Counted from the first letter of the stretch, positions 1 through 11,720 are shown. The stretch is 64,000 nucleotides of DNA from Hemileia vastatrix (GCA_030280995.1 JASXTE010000004.1:17437185-17501184); one strand, 5' to 3'. A program made the numbers and translations. Notes: generated by a model from the letters alone, not told the origin.

Positions 1-960
1 CAAATATTTGGCCCAGCATCATCAGAGGAAGCTTGGGATCATGAGAGTATGAATCAAATTATAAGATCTATCCCACACAATATTAATAAACTCATTTTTT
101 CATAATTCTTTTTATTACCCATAATTTTTTACATTTTTTTTTGTTTTTATTTGAAATGGATAAAATTTTAATGGAAATGTTCATCATGATAGTAAATCAT
201 CAATCTCTTCTTGAGATGAATGACAATTGATTTAAAATACAAATTAAAGATTTTTTCAATATAGAAAAAGGAAAGACTTCAAAATAAACTGTTATATTGC
301 TCTGTGAAGAATATATTTTATGGCTGGAATATTTAAACAAGATTTATAGAAAAATGTCTTTTTTAAACATTTTTTAAAAAGATAAATTCATTGGTGCTTT
401 AAAATTTCTACAATCTAAAATTACTGACCTCCAATACTAAAACATTGGTGGTAAATACTTCTCATTATACTCAAAACAACAAGGTTATGGGAATATCAAG
501 AGGCAACAAGATTGGTGTTTTTTTTTGAGAATGTGGAAGTCACTGAATTTTACCAGATCAAATCTTTATTCTAGTTGAATTGTATGATGCTGTTGAAAAA
601 AAAATAGAAAATCCTTTCTCAAAAGCAAGATTCAAAACATTTTGGTGCTACAATTGATGGTCTAAAAATGTTATTATTACTCATAAAGATATTATTGGAC
701 ATGATTCAAGAACTCTCAATCCAAGTGGCTTTGGTGGTGTTTTATCAGATACTGTCTGTATAATGTCATTAAGTAATATAGCTGGTGCATATTAGTCACC
801 TTTGTAATATCCATTATGAATTTAATATATGTATTTTAGACACCAAAGTATGATCTATTGCCTGTTGGAAATTATGCAAGCAGCACTATATTAAGAATTA
901 AAATTGGTCCTAATGATTCAGCTATGAGCTATGTGTCATGATGAAAAATTGTCCCACCAA
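1..960. other. AT-rich stretch without a recognisable gene
   Basis: Long A and T runs and no long open frame. The only coding-like trace is the short remnant at 610-795, listed separately. A possible GT..AG intron-like segment (about 790-839) follows that remnant, but the reading after it is not sustained. No LTR matching the E1 LTR at 8243-9282 was seen here, so E1's expected 3' LTR is missing or too diverged to recognise by eye. Confidence 0.5.
610..795 (+). pseudogene. Short decayed coding remnant, family not recognised
   Basis: A 61-codon stretch in one frame reads as normal protein (aromatic-rich start, then a Gly/Ser-rich segment ending in IMSLSNIAGAY) with one internal TGA and a terminal TAG at 793. 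It reads more like protein than the surrounding AT-rich DNA, so it is probably a piece of an old gene or transposon. I do not recognise the family. Chance is possible at this length. Confidence 0.25.
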
Positions 961-1290
961 AGTTCCAACACAGGTTTGACTCAGGTTAGACCACAGGTAC
1001 TAAACAACCACTTGACTGCAAGTCGTCTAACTTTTGACCTGGTGATGTGATTTCTCCCTCTTTATATCCTAATGACCCCCATAAAAAATTAAAAGAAAAA
1101 AAAAGAGAAAAAAAGAAAATAATATAAAACTCATATCTAGCACAACCGTAGACACAAAAATCAAATAAAGAAAAAGAAGAAAAATCCAGCTCCATAGAAA
1201 GTACAGTGCAGGGAGATGATCACTGGGTGGGCTACCTCCAATAAGTAAAAATGATGGGAGACCACCAGTGATCAACCAACAATGCAAATA

Positions 1291-1800
1291 GACCAAAGAA
1301 GCCAGTCCAAAGCCAGTTTAAAGTCATTGTGGAATTGAAACATGAATAAAAAAACCAGAATTAGGATTCAACTAGGACAAACAAAAAACTTGAAACAGAC
1401 ATTATGGGGTAACTGTTCTACAGAGCAGCCAGCTCATCAGTTACCCCCACACTTGCCAAAATAGATTCTAGAATCCCCACCTGGGTATCTTCTAACAAAA
1501 CACAACATCCAACACATTAAAACAAAACCAATAAGCATGAAGAGTGCAGCACTTGAAGACCAAAATTATTTCCAGTTTAAAGTCATAGAGGACGTAAACC
1601 TGTGAAGAGAAACCAATACTAGGGTTCAACCAAATTAAGAGAAGGGGTTGGACAGAGACAATCTGGGGTAACTGTTCTATAAAGCAGCCAGCCTATCAGT
1701 TACCCCTACACTTTCCAAGATCAAATCTGGAAGCCCCACCCCTGGGTACCTTCTAACAAATAAGTTTCCAACAAAACAGATGCACAGAATCACCAGAATA
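1291..1800. repeat. Diverged tandem duplication, 259-bp period
   Basis: Two copies start at about 1313 and 1572. Both contain CCAGTTTAAAGTCAT, then a GGGGTAACTGTTCTA block, a CAGTTACCCC block and a CTGGGTA.CTTCTAACAAA block, in the same order and spacing. They lie just past the pol stop of minus-strand element E1 (1843), so they are probably its 3' untranslated region or the inner edge of a degraded LTR. The copies differ at many positions, so the duplication is old. Confidence 0.75.
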
Positions 1801-1842
1801 CAAAATTTAAAGAATGGTCCATAGTTTATCCTCAATGCGGAG

Positions 1843-2276
1843 TTAATCCTCTTCACTTCTAGTGCCTCTCAGGTAAAATCTCTTCACCTTATCTGCAGCC
1901 ACTCTCTTCTTTAAGACTGCACCATCTAACTCCTCCAAAACATAAGAACCTCCAGACACCTGAGATCTGACTCTGTAAGGCCCATTCCATCTGTCAGAAA
2001 AAATTTTCCCTACTGACTCTTCAAACTTCTATTATACACCAAAACCAAACAACCAGGTTTCAAGGGATTCCTGAGTCTATGAGCCAACTTCTTGTCCCAG
2101 TTTCTGACTGAGTGATTTCTTATCTTAATCATTCTAGAGTATGCCTTCTCTTGACATTCCTCTCTACATTCCAACTATTGCATCCTGGCACAGAGCAAAT
2201 CTTCTGTTGAGCACACATTATCCCAATCAATTCCAAGATAAGAGACAGCTTCCAAATCCACTGGTATAACAGCTTT
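1843..2276 (-). pseudogene. E1 integrase C-terminal region
   Basis: The minus-strand reading runs through a W-N-G-P-Y-R-V segment and a V-L-E-E-L-D-G-A-V block, then ends with a basic V-K-R-F-Y-L-R-G-T-R tail and a TAA at 1845-1843. This matches the SH3-like tail that follows the integrase core in many Ty3/gypsy polyproteins. At least one frameshift separates it from the core at 2277-2831. I see no chromodomain here, unlike E2, P, M1 and M3. Confidence 0.6.
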
Positions 2277-3194
2277 CTACCCAAAAATTAATTCATAAGC
2301 AAAACAGCCAGTTGTCCTTTTCACAGTGACCCTATCAGCAAATAACACCAAGGGTAAATAATGCCTCCACCTTTTAGAACTATCTCCACACATCTTTACC
2401 ATAGCATTCATGATAAATTGATTTCCTCTTTCAACCATGCCTTCAGCTTCAGGATAATAAGGTGTAGCCACTCTAACTTTAGAACCAATACTTGCCACAG
2501 CTTCTTTGAATTTAGTTCTAAACTCTGGCCCACCATCAACAGTAACCAACTTCATCAACCCATATCTAAACACCCATTCCTTCCTCAAAAACTCTGCCAC
2601 ATTTTTGGAAGTCAAATTAACCAGAGGTACTGCCTCAACCCAACCAGAAAAATCATCCCTGGAAACAATAAAGTATTTATACCTGCCTTCTTTAATATGG
2701 ACAGCATACAAACTGACTCTTCCAAAGACAGTTGATTCACCAGTAGCATGGCCAGCCTCTTTAGTTTTCAAGTGACTTCTTCTTTGACATTCTTCACAAG
2801 ATTGAACCCAACCCTGCACAGCAAACTTCATACCTGGTCACCAAAATCTGTCTGCTACTCTTCTATAAGTCTCCCCAAAGCCTCTATGACCAAGGTCTTC
2901 ATGCGAAGACTTCATCAAAACTTCTTGACCATTCTTATGAGTCACCACAGCTTGAGGATTTTGATTTCTCCTCCTCATCAACCTCCTTCCTGACACATGG
3001 AAGCCAGGAATCTTCTGCTTGATTTCCACCCAAGTATCTTCATCACAACTATCTGGCCTCTCCAAGGTTGAAAGATATCCAACCATAGTAAAATAAAACC
3101 CAGATTGGCCCCAGGTCTCATCTTCAAAATCCAACAAAACAACATCCAAGGGTACAACCCTGTCATTAAAATCACTAGTGTACACATGAACCAC
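2277..3194 (-). pseudogene. E1 integrase (zinc-binding part and rve core)
   Basis: Two adjacent frames cover it. 3194-2838 includes the start of the zinc-binding region (H-E-D-L-G-H-R-G near 2900). 2831-2277 begins with a C-x2-C pair (SCEECQRR) and continues into the retroviral-type integrase core, with a D in the V-D-G-G-P-E-F motif and an E in the E-G-M-V-E-R motif. The first core Asp appears replaced (A-V-H-I-K-E-G instead of a D-containing strand). Broken by a stop between the two halves. In an intact element this protein would insert the cDNA. Confidence 0.75.
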
Positions 3195-3295
3195 TTGACC
3201 AGCCCAACCAGGACACCAATCCCTAAATTTTGGTGCATCCTTTTTCTTCCACTGAATCTTAAGAGAATCCAGTTCACTAACAAAAACAACATTTT

Positions 3296-3790
3296 CTAAT
3301 TTTGAGCCATCCCAAACAACAGCCCAATCTTCATCAAAAAAACATCCTTATCACCAGAATTAAGATCAGAACCAGCCAGTTTAGCCTCTTGGGGGAGGAG
3401 AGAACAATCTTCCAGTTTTTCCTCATGGGGGAGGAGAGAACAATCTTCTAGTTTAGCCTCATGGGGGAGGAGATAAAAATCTTCAGAACCATGTGTGCTG
3501 GCCCTAACCACTGGGACATCTTCATCAAATTCTTCAGAATCAGAATCATTATCTGTGGGTGGTATCCTTAATAATCCATCAGGAATCTTAAAAGTTTTTC
3601 CATGTTTGTGTACCAGGTCAGAAGAGAAATGCTGAATAAATGCCACCCACCTAGTCATGGGAGCATTAGGAAGACTAGGTGTGTTGATCATTTGAGCCAG
3701 AGATTTAGCATCCACCTGCAGCTCAAAATGCTTCCACCACAAAAAAATTTTCAGCTTCTTCAAAATTTTTGGTACACCACACAATTCCAA
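3296..3790 (-). pseudogene. E1 RNase H region with Glu/Cys-rich tandem repeat
   Basis: The first third matches the end of a Ty3-type RNase H domain (ELQVDAKSLAQM with the late Asp, then a W-V-A-F-I-Q-H-F segment and K-I-P-D-G-L-L). It continues into an acidic linker holding three tandem copies of an 11-residue unit (LLPHEAKLEDC-like; about 3375-3475, 33-bp DNA period). The earlier catalytic part is lost across the 3790-3812 break. Related L-x-H/N-E-x-K-L units recur in the linker before the reverse transcriptase. Confidence 0.65.
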
Positions 3791-3811
3791 ATTAGGTTTT
3801 GAATATCTAAA

Positions 3812-4790
3812 TTACACCTCATTAAATACCACAGACTCATACCTTACTGGCCTCAACCTCCTAGTTTTATCTTCCTGAGACAAAACAGCACCAGCAGCAA
3901 TATAATTTGAGTCTACTTCCAGATAAATTTTTCCAGCTCCCAAACCATAATCCAACTTGTGAAGAATAATATCTTCACCCACCACCTTTTTTAACTTCTG
4001 AAAAGCCTCTTCACACTCTTCAGACAATTCCCACTCTGCATCTTTCCTGGTCAATCTCCTTAAAGGTGAAGCCATCAAAGAAAAATCTTTAATAAAAATT
4101 TTGAGGTACACACAAACCCCCAAAAATCCTCTGACTTCAGTAGTATTTTTAGGCCTTGGCAATGACTGAGTTTTATTAACATTTTTATTTTCCATAATCC
4201 TTCCCTCTTTACATACCACATGACCCAAAATTTCCAGAGCAGGAACACAACACCAAAACATTGACCTATAAATGGTCAAACCAGCCTCTTCAATCCTAAA
4301 CAACACTCTCTCTAGAGTAATTGCATATTCCCAAAAAAATATCCTTATACCTGGATTCTCCTTCAGCACCTCATTCCCATAATCAGTGGATGGTCCTTTA
4401 ATTCCACCGTCATCAATAAAAATACCAGCATGAGTAGGAAACTCATCCTGAAAAATCCAAGCCATTTGTGCTTGATATACTGCTGCTGAATCAGTTTCTC
4501 CTTGAGGCAACCTAGTGCGCTGAAGCCTTCCCAGAGGATTCTCAAAATTTGTAAGTGTCCTTGAATCTGTATGAAGTTTCCTTTCATCATAGCCACCAAT
4601 AATATTTCCCAAACCATAACACACCCTTCCAGCAAAAGCTTCCACAAAGTCCTCTGCACTTGGTGGCATCCCAGCATCCTTGATAGTGACTCTATTCAAG
4701 GCTCTAAGATCATGAAAAATCCCAGCTTCCCATTCTGCTTCTTTACACAGAAAACCGGACTTGAGTAACTAGATGTTGATTGTTTGTATA
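3812..4790 (-). pseudogene. E1 reverse transcriptase
   Basis: The minus-strand reading contains the N-terminal RT blocks (S-S-P-V-F-C-V-K-K-Q-N-G-K-L near 4740-4780, then A-L-N-R-V-T-I-K-D), a palm with F-I-D-D at about 4420 in place of the usual Y-x-D-D, and the connection block L-G-H-V-V-C-K-E-G-R followed by V-R-G-F-L-G-V-C. The Asp pair is kept. A frameshift separates the first block from the rest. Length and order fit a Ty3/gypsy RT leading into RNase H. Confidence 0.75.
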
Positions 4791-5099
4791 AACCAGTCCT
4801 GACTCTTTCTCTAACAATCTAAACAAAATCATCCCTGATAGCAACTGGAATTGGAATAGGTTTGATTTGCCAAGGTTTGTGACAAACCACCAGAATCAAT
4901 TAATGTTCCCCATAAGAGTGTTTCAACACACCCCGTTCCTCTACAAAAACTCCCACAGCTTTCTCCCTCAATAAAACAACAATTAACAGCAAATTCTTTT
5001 CCTCATCAGATAATCACCCATCAGGGCCAAATTTAACAACATTCAACCTTTTGACAGTTACCCTAGCAGTTTCCACAAAATAGGAGTATTCTTCACCAG

Positions 5100-6087
5100 A
5101 GGAGTACAGTATGGATCTCTTGACAAAGGAGGTCTCTTTGAGGAGGATTAAGCCCTACAGGCATAGGCTCATTGACAGGCCCAATCTTCTGAGCTACCTT
5201 CTTATATTTTGCAGCTCCACCTTCAACTTAAGGGATCTTCAGGACATCTTCACCACAAGACCTGGAACAAAAACCAAGGGTTTCCCCATTTCTCACATGT
5301 GTGGCCAAGGTAATGTTTTTTAAAGGTGTAGAAGAAACCCTATTGGTGCACCATTGGGAGGACTTACTTTTATTTCCCAATCTCACCACTCCAAAACTTT
5401 TCCGCAATTCCACAACTTTTTCCTCACTTCCATCTTCTAAATCTTCAAATCTTGATTCATCTGCTGAATCACATCTTCTAAAATTGTGCAGTTTATCCTC
5501 ATTCTGCAGGCCCAAAAATTTATCTTGCTGATCTTCTTTCTTCAAAAATTTGTGCAGTTTAACCTCATGTTGGAGGCCCAAAAATTGATCTTGACAATAT
5601 TCACAAAAATAATTCTTTTCTTCTTTCTTTATTATCTTTAGATTTTTTTCTTGATTTTCTTCAGTTATCTTGAAATTTTTCTTTTCTTGATTTTTCTTCT
5701 ATCCTACAAAAATAACCAGGGGTTTCCCAATTCCCACAGGTGTAACCAAGGTAATGTTTTTGAGAGGTGTAGAAGAAACCCTAGTGGTGCAAAATTGGGA
5801 GGACTTACCTCTATACCCAGATATCACCACTCCACAGATTTTCTGCATATCTTTCATTAAAGATATATAACCAATCTTCTTATTTGAACTTGTATTGAAA
5901 ATAATGGGAAATTTTGAGTGAGAACATATACTTGATAAAAAACTTGAAGCATAATTGAAGAAAAGAGAAACATTAAAAAGAGAAAGCTGAAAATCCCCTT
6001 GGTATATCTCCAGGGGAGCTGACCTACTACAACCTGGGATTTCCTAATCTTGGGGAGAGGTTGTAGCACTAGGGTGATCAGCCCTTA
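5100..6087 (-). pseudogene. E1 protease-RT linker with internal duplications
   Basis: There is no enzyme domain. A roughly 125-bp block is duplicated in direct orientation (about 5273-5394 and 5720-5845), sharing GGGTTTCCC, ACCAAGGTAATGTTTTT and AGGTGTAGAAGAAACCCTA elements. Between them, the minus frame at 5581-5228 contains repeated GLQ[HN]E-x-KLH-x-F units. The region is highly charged and probably an unstructured linker expanded by tandem duplication. Confidence 0.6.
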
Positions 6088-6915
6088 TTACTCTAAAAAA
6101 GACAGACTCCCACTAGAGCCTGAGCCACACTCCAAAAAACCAGAGGCAGCACCCACTTCTCTTCTTCTCCTACAACAGTCCATGAACTGGCACATTGAAG
6201 ACAAACCTGGCCTAGTCTCCCAACCATCCTCTCTAGGGGATGATAACCTCATGTAAAGTCTCCTTTCATCTTCACCAGTCAAATCCACACTGATTCCCAA
6301 ATCAAATTGGTAGCCAATTCTTGCATGAAAATCCATCAAGAATGGCCCACCCAAAACAGATTTTACTTTTCCTTTGGAAATGTAAAAATGAACCTTCCCT
6401 GAGGCTCCTCCAAAATCTAACTTCACAAACTCAGATTTTCCAACCAATTTAGTGACATGACCACCTATCCCTCTCAAATTTACACCAATACCTGTTTTGA
6501 TGAGGAGGCCAAGATGAGTTTCCTTAAACAAAGAAATCAGGTTAATCTGAGAACCTGAATCCACCAATTCCCTACCCTCCCTGCCATTCAGAGTGACATT
6601 GAAAAAACCCAGAGGTGCAGAAAAATGAGTTTCCAACCCCTCACCAAATTTTTCAGCAGAATCACAAATGTATTCTACCTCCCCAGAAGAAACCCTTCTC
6701 CTGTTCAACAACTTTTTCTGTCTATCAGCCAACCCAGGACTGATAGCATAAAACTCCCCATAAGTAAAGGAAACCTGACCCTGATTCATCCTTTCCAGGA
6801 TAGAATCCATAACATTATCTTGGCCAGAAACCACTGGCCTCTCAAAGTGAGATCTTTTCTTCACTGCCTTAGTCCTAGAAGATTCTTGAGAACCAGAACC
6901 ACCAACAGGAATCAA
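6088..6915 (-). pseudogene. E1 aspartic protease region
   Basis: An open frame of 275 codons contains the retropepsin active-site block L-V-D-S-G-S-Q-I-N-L-I-S, with the catalytic Asp kept, and a later G-G-P-F-L-M-D-F block typical of the second half of Ty3-type proteases. Such proteases cut the Gag-Pol polyprotein in the particle. The N-terminal third is basic and looks like a Gag/protease linker. It lies between gag (above 6950) and the RT (below 4790), as expected. Confidence 0.75.
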
Positions 6916-6949
6916 ACCATATCACTCACCAGAATCTCTAACTCCAGCA

Positions 6950-8135
6950 GGATTTGGCAATGAAGCCAAAGGGACATCCTCCTAAGAGTCAGAATCAACA
7001 TCCATAGGCATTGGCTCACCATTCATGTCCAATGCTCCAAAACTAGGGTGGCCCATATCTGCCATACCCTTCTGCATTCTATATGGCTCCTCTTTCCTCT
7101 ACTTCTTCTTAGCTGCACTCATCTTAGGATCCACCTTTGAAGCCTTAGGCTTTGGTTGAGCCTGAGCACTGCTCTTAGGCCTTCCCACTTTTCCTGCTTC
7201 CACGTCATAAAAACCAGCCAAGCATTCCCCACTTGGCTTTCCACCACAAGAATACAACTCCAAACCACCAAAGAAAGATGTGAATGAGACTCTATTAGCC
7301 TCCTTTTCCTTGCCCTTGCCATCATCTCCACCTTTACCAGAAGAAGAAGCCTCATTAGGAAACTCTTCAAACCTTGGCTTCCTTGAGTTGATATTCTGTC
7401 TATTCCTCTTTTTCTAGATTCCTCCACATCTTCAGCAAATGCTTCACTGACTTTGCTAACATACTTGGTGCTAGATTCTTGGAAATAATCCACCTCCAAA
7501 AGTTTCAGATGACCCTCCACAAACTCCTTCACCACAGAAAGAGCAGGTAATTTCTGATTCCCAATAGGAAGAATCTTCATCTTGTCCTTCCTTTCCAACT
7601 TCTTCAACACATCAATTCTGACATTCCTTGCCAGAGAAGACCAGAAAATATCCCTTTCAGAGTCAGTACTCTTCAACTCCTGCATACCCACCAAATAATC
7701 CACCATTGGCTCCAACTGAGCCAGAAACTTCCTATAAGTATGGAGGTTGTCAACCCCTCCATAAGATTTCCATTCACTTGCAATCATATTGAGATCCACC
7801 ATAGAGTACCATGATCCCCACCTGTCTTTCATCTGCAGACACAAATTTTTCCAATCTTTCCTCCTTTAACCCTCCATAGCAGCCACTTCCTTCACCAGAG
7901 CCCTGTCACCAATATAGAAGATGAGTTGCATCACCATGTCCAGGTGAGAAGCACCATCAACATACCCAGATGCCTCAAACAGCTCCAGAAACAACTTCAC
8001 ATCCTCCCCCATAAACATAGGCCCCTTTCAGGACTTGATCCTGACAGAAGACCTAACAGAAACAGGAGGATAACCATCCTCAGCAGCACTAAAAGTGCCA
8101 TTACCACCACTAGAGAAAGAGGGTCCAGAAGCCAT
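6950..8135 (-). pseudogene. E1 gag
   Basis: I place the start at the ATG at 8135-8133, about 85 nt downstream of the primer-binding site. The frame opens with a Ser/Gly-rich stretch, then an amphipathic capsid-like segment (F-M-G-E-D-V-K-L-F-L-E-L-F-E-A), and continues past in-frame TGA and TAA stops into 7844-7119, a helix-rich capsid frame. Frame breaks occur near 7410 and 7100. I do not see an intact zinc knuckle. Confidence 0.65.
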
Positions 8136-8220
8136 GGTCCAATAGATTCCAAAAAACCAATCTCCAACCACAGAAGAGAGTCTAAAAGTAACAGAAAGTC
8201 CAAAGAGCTAACAAATTCTC

Positions 8221-8238
8221 ACCCCATGTTGGGCGCCA
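8221..8238 (-). promoter_or_regulatory. E1 primer-binding site (tRNA-Lys type)
   Basis: On the minus strand this reads TGGCGCCCAACATGGGGT. The plus strand therefore reads like the 3' end of a tRNA, ..CCCCATGTTGGGCGCCA, very close to the known tRNA-Lys(CUU) 3' end GCCCCACGTTGGGCGCCA. It lies between the LTR (right) and the gag start (8135), where the primer site for minus-strand DNA synthesis belongs. The 33-64 kb elements use a different sequence. Confidence 0.8.
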
Positions 8239-8242
8239 AAAA

Positions 8243-9282
8243 TATAGAAAATCATATAGTACTAGCCATAGGCCTTGACCACGGGAATTGGAGTAAAACT
8301 GGAGATAAAAACCCCTTTCCCTTTGAGAAATACCAGGTGAGATTTATTTGCTACAGCAAATTAGAGACTGTTACTATACCCCTTCCAACACACTTCTTAA
8401 CTGCTTAAAAAGTCAAGAAAGTAGCCTAGATTGACCACAGACCAGAGAGAACCTGAAATACAGAAAGACCCACACCAGAAAAACAAAACACTGTTCACTT
8501 GTTGCACAGAAAACAGCAATAATACTTGATGCAGGTCGCAAAGCTACATCAGAGAAACCAGTTGCCAAAGTTGAGTTAAATGAAGAACTTACCTTGCAAC
8601 AAACACAGCCAATCGTGGCCAAAAAACAGTGAAAACTAAGTGAGAAAACAAAGATATAATTACCAGATGGTTGTATTATAATTAAAGTTGCCCCAAACTG
8701 TCCTCTTCAATATGTACCACCAACCTCAATCTAAAAATCCATGCACAGCAACTAATTTGATGCTTTTGACAGCCAAATTGAATAAAAAACCTCTAGAAAC
8801 GCTCACCAGACTTCTATAACCGAGGCGGGAAGACCTCCCTGAAGCCAGAAAACCACCAAAAACCTCCAATAAAGCCCAAAATACTTAGAAAAATCCACCA
8901 CAACTGCTAAAACCCTTAAAACACAAAATTAAGCTATGACAACATTGGGACATAAAATATAGAGCCAAATTAGCTCTACTTAATGGTACTAAGCACCTAA
9001 CCCTAAGACTTAAGGTTAGCTTGTAAAACATGAAAAACAAAGTTAAACAGCTATCTTTTAGCAATGAAAAGTGAGAAAATAACCCCTTAAAACTTAGAAT
9101 ATAAAAAGTATCATAAAGACATTAAAGATAGAGAAAATCTGGGGCTATCAAATAATAGTACCCACATACCCATAGTGCCAATATTCACTGAATAAAAACC
9201 AAAATAACACCTAATTCTTCAACCCATGTCAATTAAGACATACAAAAACAGCGCCAAACAGACCAACAAAGGCCTCTGCTAA
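8243..9282 (-). repeat. E1 5' LTR
   Basis: It begins directly next to the primer-binding site and shares an extended colinear match with the LTR-like copy at 19107 (TAGAAAATCATATAG at the inner edge, then GCTACAGCAAATT, ACAGCAATAATACTT and CCAGATGGTTGTAT blocks). The inner edge does not show the usual TG..CA end. The outer edge is set by the start of E2 at 9283, so the LTR may be truncated there. Confidence 0.65.
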
Positions 9283-10074
9283 TGTTGGAAGACCACAATG
9301 TGAAACTTGAAGAAAAAGTACCTCAACTACCTCACTATTTAAGCTCTAACTCCACTAGTGATGCGTGAAAAGTGACCTTGCGGCAATTAAATTCTATTTT
9401 GTTCTCAATTTAGTTGCACTATTCAAAATTTAAAGTATACCAAAAGTAAAGAGGCTTATACTTTTCAAGCATAAGCAATGTATGTGCAATCTAGTGCTAA
9501 GATCGAGGCAATATTCAAACAGGGGGTAATTGTGGATCTGAGGGTAAGTTAAGAGGTCTGTGAAGTAGGAACAGGGAAGAAGAGATATAAGGTTAGATGA
9601 TTGATGTGAACTCTGGTGGATTAAATGGGTCTGTGGGTATATGATGGCTGGGTGACTAATGTGTCAGTACAAGGAGGGATAGGATATTTAAAGGGGGTTA
9701 CTTTGGTTTGACCTTTCCTAGAATTAAATTATAAAATATATTTGTGATAGTAGTCAGACTCTTATTAGGCTATTGTTATATTTTTCCTTTTCTTTCTTAA
9801 TAATAAATTTCATTAAATCCTAAAATACAAAAATCTTTCCTTTGATTATTAAGTTTCAACCCTTTGTGAGATTTACCACAATAGTTAGTGTCCTTTACAT
9901 ATACATTAATTATTCCTCAAATATTATCTCAAACTATTGTCAGTTTCCTAGATCCATTTTCAAATCACTTTCTCGAAGTAATCCTCTGTTCTTTGAAGTT
10001 TTAATTTTCCTCTTCCTGTTATCTCACTTACTTTGGGATCACCCTCAACCCTGTGTGTAGGTTTTCCGCTGACA
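9283..10074 (+). repeat. E2 5' LTR
   Basis: It aligns with 17724-18511 and 51575-52371 over the full length. It ends in GCTGACA. The first 25 bases are more diverged than in the other copies (TGTTGG instead of TGTCAC). A candidate core promoter, GGATATTTAAAGGGGG, lies near 9685; the solo LTR has GGATATAAAAGGGG at the matching place. The 3' third is T-rich with the shared CCCTCAACCCTGTG block before the end. Confidence 0.85.
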
Positions 10075-10141
10075 GTATAATTTAATTATCTGTAGTTCTC
10101 ATTCTTTGTACTACTGCAACTTTCAGGTGCTAAATCTAAAT

Positions 10142-11348
10142 ATGGCTCCTGTTCAATGCACTCCTCCTCCCATTGGAGGTACTTCTAGAGCTTGCACTAG
10201 GGATAGGGCAACCTTATTATGTTCTGTTTCTTGCACTCACTCTCTTGAACCGCTTGATTTAAGGGACTGAAAACATTCAATTCAATTTGTAGAGGATATT
10301 CCCCAGGATGTTGAGGACTCCAGTGAAGAAGATGAAGGAGAGGATAACATGAACAAGGTACCATCAGCCCTGGTTCCTGGATCTTCATGCCAACCTTCAA
10401 ATTCTGGTTCAACTGCTTCATTGGAGGGATATATGAAACTCCTGGTTAAAACCATTACTAATCCTGCCCCATCTGAAGGATCTAAATTTAAATCTCCTTT
10501 GATAAAATCTCCAGACAAATATGATGGAGAAAATCCTGACATATTGCATCCCTTCTTGAAAACATGCAAGCTACTTTTCCACAATGACCCTCAAACTTTC
10601 AGTATGGATTGTTCCAAAGTCATTTATGCCTCTTCTTATTTATTGGGAAAGGCATCATGGTGGTTTAAACATTATCTGATCATGCTTTCCTTGAAAAACC
10701 TTATTTACTTATTAATAATTGGGAAAAGTTTGAAGACCAACTTTTTACATTGTTTGGTGACCCTAATAAAACTGACAATGCGGAGATCAAACTTGATTTC
10801 CTTCACATGACCTATAATGTTAAAGCTTCTGAGTATATCTCAAGTTTCAGGGATTTGAAAACTCAAGTTAGTTGGAATGATTCTGCTCTTAAATATAATT
10901 TTAAAAAGGGACTTTCTTTGAGGATTCTGGATCAATTGAATCTTCATGGGTGTAAAATGGCAAGTTTGACGGAATTAATGGATAGGACCCTAAAACTCAA
11001 TGGCGCACATCAAGGACAACTTCAACAAAGGTGTCACATGCAAAAATATCATGGTTCCAATTTAAAATCTGGGCCTCCTTCAAACAATCACTTGCAACCA
11101 GCCCAATCAACCTAATCCAAACTCAGCTCCAAGGGAAAGGATAAGTCTATACCCAAAAGCTTGACTCCCAGAGATATCAGTAAGGTATTGGATCCAAAAG
11201 GAGAATTAAAGGAAGCTTAAAGGAAAAGACAGGTGGATAATGGGTTATGTATGTATTTTGGGGGTAAACACAAGTTAGAAGATTGTGAAAAATTGAAGGA
11301 AAGGGAATGTAAAATTTCTAAGTCAAAAAACAAGAGGATAGTTTACTT
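10142..11348 (+). pseudogene. E2 gag
   Basis: The first ATG after the LTR is at 10142 (MAPVQCTPPP...). The same frame meets a TGA at about 10268 and then continues openly through an acidic stretch into the capsid-like block around 10490-10680 (S-P-D-K-Y-D-G-E-N-P and a W-W-F-K-H helix). A frame change occurs near 10700-10750. A zinc-knuckle-like motif is at about 11250, with the second Cys replaced by Phe (C-x2-F-x3-H-x4-C). Gag would form the particle. Not functional here. Confidence 0.75.
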
Positions 11349-11720
11349 GTGTGCAAAGCCAAATCTTTTATTTCTCCCAGTGCACAGAACCTCCATTTCT
11401 TAAAAACTAGAGTTGCCATTAACCTTTTGAGATTTTTTCTGTTTAAGGAGGATATACCCTTCAGCTGTATCATTGAATCTGGATCTTTAATTTCATTTAT
11501 CAGTTTATCTTTTGACCAAAAACTTAAGCTGAAATTTGTAGATATTAATTTAATTCCAATTCATTTGGTTGAATCAAAGGAACCCAAGTATTGGGTTGGT
11601 AAGAAAGTTTTATGGGTTTTCAACTTTCCAAATTTTCCCTCCTTCAAGTGGGAATTAACAGTCTTGGATGCCCAGAGGATTGATGATACCATTCTTGGCA
11701 ATGATTTTTTAGCACATTAG
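11349..11720 (+). pseudogene. E2 aspartic protease
   Basis: A 123-codon frame with the retropepsin active-site region reading C-I-I-E-S-G-S-L-I-S-F-I-S: the catalytic Asp of the usual D-S/T-G triad is Glu (GAA for GAT). The second half keeps an I-L-G-N-D-F-L block, as in fungal Ty3/gypsy proteases. It sits between gag and the RT as expected. The Asp-to-Glu change would be expected to cripple activity. Confidence 0.75.

Larger units (their letters stand above)
1843..9282 (-). mobile_element. E1: decayed Ty3/gypsy LTR retrotransposon
   Basis: On the minus strand the order is LTR (8243-9282), primer-binding site (8221-8238), gag, aspartic protease, linker, reverse transcriptase, RNase H, zinc-binding domain and integrase core, and a C-terminal domain ending at 1843. 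This is the Ty3/gypsy order (integrase after RNase H). Every domain is broken by stops or frameshifts. No 3' LTR is recognisable to the left. Plus-strand element E2 abuts its LTR at 9283. A related LTR is at 19107. E1 differs clearly in sequence from the 33-64 kb elements. Confidence 0.85.

Noticed and set aside
1069..1296. Hydrophobic minus-strand frames next to E1's 3' end.
   Set aside because: Low-complexity A/G-rich sequence read backward gives Phe/Leu-rich frames. No known family and no support from neighbours.
10075..10141. Primer-binding site of E2.
   Set aside because: I searched the bases after the 5' LTR for a TGG-starting tRNA complement and found nothing convincing, so none is annotated. 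Self-priming is possible but unsupported.
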